This document shows, one piece after another, positions 56,201 to 64,000 of a stretch of DNA of 64,000 nt. Numbering within the stretch: position 1 is the stretch's first letter; every line of letters begins with the position of its first letter. Below the pieces are notes generated by a model. The model was not told the origin of the DNA, ran no database searches, and saw only the letters and a list, made by a program, of their open reading frames with translations. A program made the translations under genes and the position numbers. This DNA comes from Phoronis australis (Eukaryota; Phoronida; Phoronidae), in the NCBI GenBank assembly GCA_002633005.1, contig NMRA01000035.1:662863-726862 (forward strand), in the 5' to 3' direction.

Positions 56201-59200
56201 ATCATTTTATGAAATTCTATCCTTTATTCAAGCTCAGTTGAGGAAATCCTTAAGTAGCTTGTTGCATTTCACGAAAATCAAATTAGGCCTTTACTCTCAT
56301 AAAATCAGTCTCATAATATTTCTTACCATGACTGAATTTCATTTCCATTACCAACAAGAACATCAAAACCATGAGTAGAGCAGAGTGACTTCAGTTGGTA
56401 ACAGAAATGGAATGTTATCAGGCTAAGCAATATTACGAGACTGCCTAACTGGATTTTTGTTTTTAGATAGTTAAACAGCGAGAAATACAGCTTTAAATAA
56501 AATCTAGGAACTGGCATTATCATAAAACAAAGCAATGCTGTTGGATGATGGTTTTTTCTTTGGAGGTCACCAGAAAGTTATTACAATGCCATGCACCCAA
56601 TGGGTGTGTATCTTGTGAACTTTGTGTCCGTCACAATAAAGTTGCACCAGCGTCATAAAAATGAAGTCAAACGTGAACCCTAATATTTACATAAATGAGC
56701 AAATTACTTACATAATTTATAAGCCTTATTAATGGCCTGTATTTCGCCATTGGATCTCGTACACAGTATCTCAATAAGACAATCTTCGTCAGTACCCAAG
56801 CCCTGAAATCGGATGTCACATTTTTGTAGTAGTAGTAGAAGTAGTAGTAGTAGTAGTAGTAGCACTAGTGTGTTTATTTTATGTCATATAAAATACAAGA
56901 AAATCCAATACTGAATTAGGGAAGGCCCTGCAAAGAATTTTACAGCCTGCTGACTCCAAGATAAAGAAATGTTATGGGTACCATGAAAATATATCTCAAT
57001 TACTACGACAGGTGAACATTAGACAAAGAAATCCACAAAGGTTGACAATTACTTTAAAAATATTTTACCCAAAAACCATTTTCTTATTTACCGCCATAGC
57101 TCTGTAGAGTTCCTTGGCATCGTACTCATCAGGTGGCGCCATTAACGCTATGACAACCTCTTCGTATAAGCCTCCCAGTTCACTCTTCAAGTCTTTGATC
57201 AAATCCTAACACATGAAACAACTCACTGTCAAAGTGGAAGTGGCTTCAGCTATTAACTCCAACAAATATTAACAAGAATGGCCTTATAAGCAAGAAACAT
57301 GCAAATATTCTTCATAATGAAATAACAAATGCAATGACAGAAACTTCCAGTTTGAAATTTCAATAAAACACAAAAGCTACTATAATCTTGCCCTCTTTCA
57401 AAAACCCGTAACTTTTAATTTTGATTACTAACCACCTTTGCTATAAAACTGCTTTCAACTTGTTGCTCTTTCCTAAGATTACAGGCGACCTCTGGTGTCT
57501 GCTTCTTAAGACAGAAATTCAGTCTCACACTCCCACTTCAAAAATGCTAAATAAAGGTTTAGATAAGCAACTGAGAACACATCATTGTTTAGAAATGATT
57601 TACAGAAATTCTTAGAGACTGCGCTTTTGCTCAATTGAGATTTGAATACTGCTCAGAAATGCTTGGGCAGCGTGTAACTCCGAACTTCTGACTAATGTAA
57701 GTCTACAGTTATTTTTCATAAAACAGATCCCTGGTCTTGGAAATAATTGACAGTACAATATTGCTCAAGGCCATGACTGAAGCATACTCATCGGATCAAG
57801 ACAACCTACTGAGCAAAGACTGGAGCAATACAAAATTTCCATTCATTTCAAGATTGCTTCTTATTCATTTATATCTTTGTTAGTTTCTGTGATCGATAAT
57901 AGGTGTCACCGTATCTTATATTTCCTTGATGCTTAAATTATTAACACATGCGGCTAGTCATTCCTGTGGTGCATTGTGTTTTTCAAATTAAGGTTTTATT
58001 ACTTTAGCTTTGTGCCTCACAATGAACAAACGTTTGCTCGAAGATCAAGAATTAATACATCAAATGTTCAATCTGTATAGTTGACCACGTCTGCCATTGG
58101 TCAGTTACTCAGTGGATAAAACCTAGATTACGACGCTTTATTTCATCTTCTGGAACGAGTGAATATAAGAAGTTTCAAGATTCTAGAACACAAACCCCAA
58201 CTCAATAGAATGTCGTCATCCTATGACATCCAGCTATTCACACAGTTTCTGTAATTTTCCCGACATATGTTTTGCATGTTGTGTGTATTCATTCTAATGA
58301 TAATACAGCTCAGTGGAAGTTGTGAAACGTCGAGTACTTGTAATAAAGATGGAATTCTTTATTCACCTCTTTCACGAACGCGGGGCGCTGCTGTCGTGTT
58401 GATCGAAAACGAGGCGCCTTGACAAACATGGCATCGTCCTGCAAGGTGTTGTGGTCAAAAGACTTATCAACGTTACCAAAAATCAAGTTGTCTGATGTTG
58501 AATCGATCTCCAAAAACATACCAATACTTACGGCAACTAGACTTTTACCCTCCTCAGCCATTCCTTAGTAGTTTTCCCTCTTTTGAAAAAGTGTGGAAGT
58601 CAGGGATATACCCAGGCTTTTAGTCTTGAAAAACCCTACTCGCCAGCTGGGCGAGTGCCGGAGCCCGGCAGAAAATCTACTCGCCAAGCCCGAAGTTCGG
58701 TCACCCGGCCGTTGGCGCCAGTCACTACAAACTTGCTGCTAATTTAAATAAAAATCATCGTTTCGTGCACTGATGTCACCATCTATTAGGGCTACCGTAT
58801 TCGCTCTAATAAGCGCTCAGGGAGACTCTTTTTGTAGCCTACGGCAGTTAAAACCTGGTCTCCGAAACGGGTGAAATCGGAAGCTAGGATTCATCAAATT
58901 TACGCGCTGTGAAGTATGTGTAACCTATGACAGACTAGCTACAAAACTGTGGTGCATTGCTATCAAACTTTGTTGTTAAATTACGATCTATTTAAAAAAA
59001 TGTGCTGAAATCCCAGGGCGAAAACTTGCCGACTGATGCGTCGCTGCTTAGCGATCGTCGATAGGACAACTTGAATTCTTGAGTAAAAATAGTTTCGACT
59101 CAAATTAACTGAAATCCTCCCAAATAGCCTTTCCTAAGATTNTACAGGCGACCTCTGGTGTCTGCTTCTTAAGACAGAAATTCAGTCCCACACTCCCACT

Positions 59201-62200
59201 TCAAAAATGCTAAATAAAGGTTTAGATAAGCAACTGAGAACACATCATAGTTTAGAAATGATTTATAGAAATTCTTAGAGACTGCGCTTTTGCTCAATTG
59301 AGATTTGAATACTGCTCAGAAATGCTTGAGCAGCGTGTAACTCCAAACTTCTGACTAATGTACTAAGTCTACAGTTATTTTTCATGAAGCAGATCCCTGG
59401 TCTTGGAAATAACTGACAGTACAATATTGCTCAAGGCCATGCTTGAAGCATACTCATTGGATCAAGACAACCTACTGAGCAAAAACTGGAGCAATACAAA
59501 ATTTCCATTCATTTCAAGATTGCTTCTTATTCATTTATACCTTTGTTAGTTTCTGTGATCGATAATAGGTGTCACCGTATCTTATATTTCCTTGATGCTT
59601 AAATTATTAACACATGCGGCTATTCATTCCTGTGGTGCATTGTGTTTTTCAAATTAAGGTTTTATTACTTTAGCTTTGTGCCTCACGTTTGTTCGAAGGT
59701 CAAGAATTAATACATCAAATGGTCAATCTGTATAGTTGACCACGTCTGCCATTGGTCAGTTACTCAGTGGATAAAACCTAGATTACGACGCTTTATTTCA
59801 TCTGCTGGAGCGAGTGAATATAAGAAGTTTCAAAGTTCTAGAACACAAACTCCAACTCAATAGAATGTCGTCACCCTATGACATCCAGCTATTCACATAA
59901 TCTCTGTAATTTTCCCGCCAAATGTTTTGCATGTTGTGTGTATTCATTCTAATGATAATACAGCTCAGAGGAAGTTGTGAAACGTCGAGTACTTGTAATA
60001 TAGATGGCATTCTTTATAACCTTGATCATCAATTTTACTCTCCAGTACTACTTCTCATTACATTTTCAGCAAAACATGCTTCTAATCTGAGTAAGGAAAT
60101 TTTTAGACAAATTTTGTAAAGGTAAGTGGTCTAAATTATTACATGGAGAGGCCCCAGAGACTCAACTAAATTCACTAAATGCTCTGCATATCTGTGTCTT
60201 TGTTTACTCAAAAATATAGCGTTATTACTTAATCTTTTTTCCAAGCTCTTCTTTTACTAATGACATTTTCTAATTATTTATTTGAAAACTGAGCCCTTGT
60301 TTCAATGCAAATAAATTGGGTCCTTTTCATGCAGGGCACCCCCAGAATAGATTTCTTTTTAATGGCAAGATACAATTTGACACGTCTCAAAATTTTTAAA
60401 ATGTCACAAGGAAGTCTCAATTGTCACAGCTTTTTGGTGCTTTTTGCATGGATAAGTCGCATCAACTTTGCTTTCGACACATATGTGAGACACAATATTC
60501 GTCACTGATAACAATGAATTCCATAATTTTATATTTTGTGAAAAAATGAACCACCACTACATGCACCATAAAATAACTGTAAATCCAACAAAACACTAAC
60601 ACTAAATATGTGGCACGTAATTCTCAAAATATCACAAAACGTCACAGAATTTCATACAAATTTTGTCCCAGAATGTCACACCGTCACAGGGAATCCATTC
60701 TCTGCGCCCCTAATATAAGGGCTAAGTCTTTCATTAATATTTTGAATTCAGTATAGTGTTTACTGTCACCATGTATTATAAGCCAAAAATCAACTCAGTA
60801 ATCACAATAATATAGCATTCAAAAATACCATAAGTGTAAAGCACAAGTAAACTAAAAATGCAGTGAAATGTTAAGGAACATATTCAAGTCCCACTTTGGG
60901 ACTGGATCCTATAACCACGTAAAGGAGACCTGATTAAGTGAAGTCTAAAAAGTTTCATAATGATTTCATTTGACCAGCAGGCAATATATATACATATACA
61001 TATATATATTATATGCTTAATCATACTGCCAATAACAGACATATAGATTTATGGTAGCATACTCATTTTTGGCGTTTACCTTTCCAAACATAGTCTTGAA
61101 TTTAAGCAGAATCTCTTGCCTCTGTGAGTTGGTCCTGTGGGCCAGAATGTCTGTAATAGCCTTCTCATCAGTTCCTGCAAAACGAGTTTCTGTCAAGCAG
61201 AGTGTCGAGTGATGGCACTGCAGTGAATTATCCCAACAGATTTCATCGAATAACGTTTAAAGCTCTCCGACGTAAACATATAAAAGCACATACTCTCAGA
61301 ATCCTCAAAGACTGAAAATCTTAATTCATGCATATTAAAATAGTTTATGCAATTGTACATGTACAACATACTGTATTTTTGTTTCATGTGACTTGTAAAT
61401 ATTTATGCTAGAGCAAACTAAAATCTGAACCTCAAAAAATGTATTAAAGGAGCTCAGATACAAGCAAAAGTATTTCCTACACATTTAGCTCTCGTCCACC
61501 ATGGGCGGAGGACTTCGTCAGAATGACAATGACTTCCTACACAGATGGCACACGCACAGTCAGCACCCGATCATAGATATGTGGCAACTTAATACCAACA
61601 CCCCTGTTTATAGTGGGGGCACTGAGTTCCCAAACATCTACGATCGGGTGCCACCTGTGTAGGAAGTCAGTGTCATTTTCACGAAGTCCTCCACCTGTGG
61701 TGGACGAAAGCTAAATGGGTAAGAACTACTTTTGCTCGTGTCTGAGAAGCTTTGCAACAATGCAACACCAAGCTGATAAACTATCGTAGACTGAAAAAAT
61801 ATGAACTCAAATTAATCCTACCTCACAAACAATACCTACCAAGACCCTTCATTGCTTTCCTCAATTTATTGGCATCATCTTCTGCGTTAAATGGCGAGTG
61901 TGGCTTCACAGTTCCTTTATTCTAAAAGGACAAGAAAATACAAACCATTCTTACTTTCACAAAGCAGTTACGTCTGAAACAAACAATTCTATGCTTACAA
62001 AATTGCGTGAATGAACCAATCATGAATTTTATAATACAACCATTTTCACATCCCTTCTTTCATCGTAATAAAAATTTCAAAAAGATTTCATACTTTTTTC
62101 TACACAAGCTTTTCGCTGATAAATTCATTGACGACAAGAAGTACTTACTTACCTTGAGTGTAGAATTTCAGGTTGAACTGAATGCTAACTATAATAACTA

Positions 62201-63805
62201 CAATTGATGACTACATTAAAATAATTAAATCCAAAAACAATTGTGGAAATTTCCATTAATTAAAGCTTTTTTCCGGGTGTTTTCTGGAAAATTTATGGCA
62301 CTTCACAAACAGTGCCTTTTGGAAATGGATGATTCACTTCATTGGAAATTCACAGAATTCTGAAACAAACTGTCAAGCTACGTATTTACCTAGGCCTGAT
62401 TACGAGCGAGTTGCTAAACCTTGGGAAGGTGGGGTAAACAGTCAGTTCAGTGTCATCTCCAGAAATGCTCTCCATCATCTCATTCTTGAGGAAGTTTTGT
62501 CTTAGACAACAACTTGTCTGAACACAGCTCACCAAACTAACCTTACTACACTCATATTCACGATATCGTTCCATTTTATTGTGATTTATTTGCATGCATA
62601 CATTTCTAATTGGGAGACCAAAGTTCTAAAATGAAGAAGCCACCCAGATTGAATGACATAAACATACAATCTTTTCAATAAAAAACATAATTTACCTCCG
62701 GTTTCAAACTCATGTTCTGCATAGCTGCTGTGGGTGGTGCATGTGATCGCATACTCGCTGCATGACCACCTGAAGGGTAACCAGCACTGCCACTAGGGGG
62801 AGCTGCATAGCCACCTGCAGGATAGCCACCTCCACCACTTGGGGGAGCTGTAGCCCCAGGGTAACTGCCAGCTGGCTGAGGTGGGTAACCTCTTCCTGGG
62901 GCAGACGGTGGGGCATAACTTTGCTGAGGTGCTCCATATGCTGAAATCAATAACTGAATGTTAAGTTGAAGGACTATGAACATGTAACTTTTAAACTAGC
63001 ATGGAAATATGGATTTATGGATTGCAAACATTTTTAAGTCTGGTCTGCATGCCACTTGTTGGCCACATCACGTGACCAAAGACTGATCAGATTTCTGTGA
63101 TTGACTGGTGGTCATGATGACCCAGTGGACTAGAGAATCTGCACGGTTAGCAGAAGGTCCCAGGTTCGAGTCCTGGTCGGGGCAGAAATCTTTTCAGACT
63201 AATGTCTTATATTCATTAGGACACATCATGTGTCCAACAGGTGTCGTGCACACCAGAATTAAAAATGTTTGCGATTAGTTTGAGGTCATACAATATTTGA
63301 GATTTGTAAATCTGAGTGCTTAAAAAATGTAAACGTATTCAATATTGTATCTTCATGATTTAAAAAGCCTTATTACATACGCCTAAGGTGAAAACAAATG
63401 ACAGAGGTGTCTTAATGATGATGAGAAGAAAACACGAAAAATCCATTCTGTATAATCTTCATCTCCGAAAGTGACTAAGTTTAATGCATGACTAAATAAA
63501 AATAAATGCTTCTTTTTTAGCACATCTCACTCTTGCAGCACAAAGCAAGTTGACAAAGTTGGAAATCTCATTTCTACCGCTATTATAACTTCTGATCTCA
63601 AAGCGTATTGTATGGCATAGTAATCTGTATTACCAGACGTGCTTGTAGGGTATCCAGGCTGAGCAGCGGGAGGCGGGTACCCAGCTTGTGGCTGTGCTGG
63701 TGGATATCCTGGCTGAGACGGCGGATAGCCTGCTGCAGGGGGGTACTGTGGTGTGGGTGTGTTGTATGAGGCTTGTGTAGGCGGATACCCTCCTGGGGCA
63801 GAATT
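47239..63805 (-). CDS. ANXA11: Annexin A7/A11-like protein, 5' end outside window
   Basis: Minus-strand exons: 63634-63805, 62696-62940, 61840-61921, 61080-61174, 57092-57205, 56712-56802, one of two 80-nt exons (53686-53765 or 53365-53444), 53043-53099, 52166-52355, 51272-51330, 50468-50590 and 47239-47295. All phases agree and give 454 visible residues. The first two exons encode a low-complexity Gly/Tyr/Pro tail (GYPP repeats) as in ANXA7/ANXA11. The rest is four annexin repeats for Ca2+-dependent binding to acidic phospholipid at membranes. The type II loops are GLGTD (repeats 1, 2 and 4) and KWGTD (repeat 3). The protein ends LLALVGER. Exon sizes 95, 114, 91, 80, 57, 59 and 123 match vertebrate annexin genes as I recall them; the 190-nt exon equals the vertebrate 94+96 pair fused. 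A7 versus A11 cannot be separated here, so the symbol is approximate. The true start lies upstream of the window. Confidence 0.93.
47458..48337 (-). repeat. Interspersed repeat family R1, copy D, most complete
   Basis: On the minus strand it opens with TTTTTATGCACCCACACATT and its palindromic partner ATGTGGACGCATTATGCC. A (GTCCGTCC)n stretch (48235-48290) follows, then four modules with CTAGTGGC or CTTGTGGC, then the terminus GCTCCACGTTGCTCTTGT. It is 880 bp long, lies in the last annexin intron, and ends one base before the target site of the MITE at 48347. Confidence 0.8.
48347..48500. mobile_element. hAT-like MITE with flanking direct repeat
   Basis: ATTGGTCTC occurs at 48338-48346 and again at 48501-48509, bracketing a 154-bp element. 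The right end AAATCCGCC and the left end GCTCCAGGATTTTGAGTTGG match the elements at 9168 and 25602. An 8-9 bp duplication fits hAT insertion; the exact edge is uncertain by two or three bases. Confidence 0.75.
48511..48680. repeat. Hairpin repeat family R3, two-armed copy
   Basis: GTGATTTCTGGGTTGGCAAA with ACTGACAGTTTGTTA on the left pairs with TAACAAACTGTCAGGTCTTT and AAGCCCCGAAATGAT on the right. It abuts the MITE target site, so one inserted next to the other. Confidence 0.7.
49659..50128 (-). repeat. Interspersed repeat family R1, copy E, truncated
   Basis: The minus-strand 3' terminus (GGCTCCACGTGGCTTTTGT) and the CTAATGGCCA and CCCCCTGGTGTCAA modules are present; the palindromic end is lost. 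It lies in the last annexin intron. Confidence 0.65.
51956..52110. repeat. Repeat family R4 copy
   Basis: GGTAGAGTTTTGTAGACGCA, then AATCT, TGTGATCA and a GTTCTTGC.TTT run, in the same order as at 43198-43345. A more diverged relative is at 25917-26020. In an annexin intron. Confidence 0.6.
52660..53020. repeat. Degenerate minisatellite of about 33 bp in an annexin intron
   Basis: AATGAACATCCACTGAAATG-like units repeat about a dozen times, clearest near 52925-52990, where the spacing is 33 bases and copies read ATGACACAAAAATGAACATC. It produces periodic open frames on the minus strand but ends about 20 bases before the 57-nt annexin exon. Confidence 0.85.
53365..53444 (-). CDS. Alternative exon A of annexin repeat 2 (mutually exclusive with 53686-53765)
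   Basis: 80 nt, acceptor TTGTTGACAG and donor GTGAGT. Joined after the T left by the 91-nt exon it reads [18 protein letters not shown] then ARFMVSMTT. It has the same length, phase and position as exon B 241 bases upstream in transcription order, with 11 of 26 residues identical. Including both exons adds 160 nt and skipping both removes 80 nt; either shifts the frame, so only one can be used. The Ca2+-capping position of repeat 2 is Glu here (SETSGHF). Confidence 0.85.
53686..53765 (-). CDS. Alternative exon B of annexin repeat 2
   Basis: 80 nt, acceptor CTTTTTAG and donor GTAAGT. It reads [18 protein letters not shown] then KRLMVSLAN. The Ca2+-capping position is Asp (NDTSGHF), the commoner residue in annexin repeat 2. 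It is the first of the pair in transcription order. Confidence 0.88.
54455..54740. repeat. Repeat family R5, diverged copy
   Basis: TTTGATATAAAAGCACAAGA ... TTTCTAAAATAT ... TTTCACATGAATCCGATC mirrors 41410-41700 in order and orientation. Ancient dispersed repeat; type unknown. Confidence 0.6.
56826..56864. repeat. GTA trinucleotide microsatellite
   Basis: About twelve GTA/AGT triplets with one GAA interruption, just upstream of the 91-nt annexin exon acceptor. Confidence 0.9.
57468..58362. repeat. Direct duplication, copy 1 (895 bp)
   Basis: From CTTTCCTAAGATTACAGGCG to GATGGAATTCTTTAT, it matches 59129-60017 almost base for base. Its right edge lies 4 bases from the donor side of the candidate alternative exon at 58367. 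Confidence 0.95.
58367..58561 (-). CDS. Candidate alternative first exons inside the annexin gene
   Basis: On the minus strand, AAGGAATGGCTGAGG starts [10 protein letters not shown] (58532-58561) and is followed by donor GTAAGT. A 93-nt intron ends CACCTTGCAG. A 72-nt exon (58367-58438) then encodes [14 protein letters not shown] and [10 protein letters not shown] before donor GTGAAT. Both exons are phase 0. The next annexin exon (57092-57205) begins in phase 0 with [12 protein letters not shown], so splicing would give a 34-residue new N-terminus fused to mid repeat 1. The frame is also open straight through the small intron. It could instead be an unrelated nested gene or chance. No family recognised for the 34 residues. 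Confidence 0.45.
59129..60017. repeat. Direct duplication, copy 2 (889 bp), containing an N
   Basis: It starts CTTTCCTAAGATT, then N at 59142, then TACAGGCGACC, and ends GATGGCATTCTTTAT. It differs from copy 1 by a few percent and small indels. The N right at its start suggests a contig join. Confidence 0.95.
60980..61013. repeat. AT-rich TATA/CATA microsatellite
   Basis: AATATATATACATATACATA and TATATATTATATGC, a short alternating tract in an annexin intron. Confidence 0.8.
61453..61746. mobile_element. Foldback MITE of about 294 bp in an annexin intron
   Basis: CTCAGATACAAGCAAAAGTA on the left is matched by the complement of TACTTTTGCTCGTGTCTGAG on the right. Pairing continues inward through CCATTTAGCT-like, CGTCCACC, GGAGGACTTCGT and TGACTTCCTACACAG runs to a loop of about 10 bases near 61610. 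Almost the whole element is palindromic. Confidence 0.85.
63112..63184 (+). other. tRNA-like sequence (tRNA pseudogene or SINE head)
   Basis: It has an A-box-like TGACCCAGTGG, an anticodon-like hairpin TCTGC-ACGGTTA-GCAGA (5-bp stem, 7-base loop), and a good T-arm CCAGG-TTCGAGT-CCTGG with B box GGTTCGAGTCC, then TCGGGGCA. The 5' acceptor strand does not pair with the 3' side, and position 33 is C, so it is unlikely to be a working tRNA. It lies antisense in an annexin intron. Confidence 0.5.
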
Positions 63806-64000
63806 CTAAAACATTAATGAGCATTTTAAGAAGTCATAAAAGTATACCGTACATGACGTAATTGAATAACACTTTGATGAAGATGACAACATCTCATTAA
63901 AACAATAAGTTACTTGACTTTTGCTTACAAATGGTATTTAGTTTACTAAATATATTAGTGTGAGCATATGGACCCGTTTTGCTACTTTCCCCCCTTATTC

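Overview
This is a eukaryotic nuclear window: an AT-rich, intron-rich, repeat-laden stretch from a non-vertebrate animal. The genes have GT-AG introns of about 90 bases to 5.4 kb, several have animal-specific exon layouts, and about half the sequence is intergenic or intronic repeat. The phylum cannot be fixed from sequence alone. A slowly evolving marine invertebrate is my inference, because gene structures and one linkage (annexin A7/A11-like with DYDC) resemble vertebrates. Three isolated N characters (634, 11644, 59142) look like assembly joins, and two of them lie next to direct duplications.

Layout, left to right. (1) 21-6240 (+): a complete six-exon eEF1A gene encoding 463 aa. (2) 6.4-13.8 kb: gene-poor DNA with a long interspersed repeat, an hAT-like MITE remnant and a cluster of TTACGAGCGTAA motifs. 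(3) 13910-15875 (+): a small two-pass membrane protein with weak CD225/dispanin resemblance and a His/Asp-rich tail; its second intron holds a 66-bp minisatellite. (4) 15.9-22.9 kb: no recognisable gene. (5) 22933-27571 (+): a sigma-class glutathione S-transferase, five coding exons, 205 aa. (6) 30521-33663 (-): a DPY30-domain protein of the DYDC type, 182 aa. (7) 36281-42994 (+): a protein resembling SPMIP2 (C4orf45), a sperm axoneme microtubule inner protein, 234 aa. (8) 47239 to beyond 63805 (-): an annexin A7/A11-like gene with a Gly/Tyr/Pro-rich N-terminal tail and four annexin repeats; its 5' end lies outside the window.

The genes form no operon-like unit. DYDC and the SPMIP2-like gene are head to head, about 2.6 kb apart, and both belong to cilium/sperm families, so co-expression is plausible. 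A 673-bp foldback element sits between them. The DYDC-annexin linkage recalls human chromosome 10q22-23, where ANXA11 and DYDC1/DYDC2 are near neighbours.

The most interesting observations are in the annexin gene. There is a pair of tandemly duplicated 80-nt exons that must be used mutually exclusively and that replace half of annexin repeat 2, including the acidic calcium-capping residue (Asp versus Glu). There is also a candidate internal first exon pair, phase-compatible with the repeat 1 exon, that would give a short annexin lacking the Pro-rich tail. The rest of the novelty is in repeats: five copies of a long family with CTAGTGGC modules, foldback elements, palindromic tandem repeats and minisatellites.
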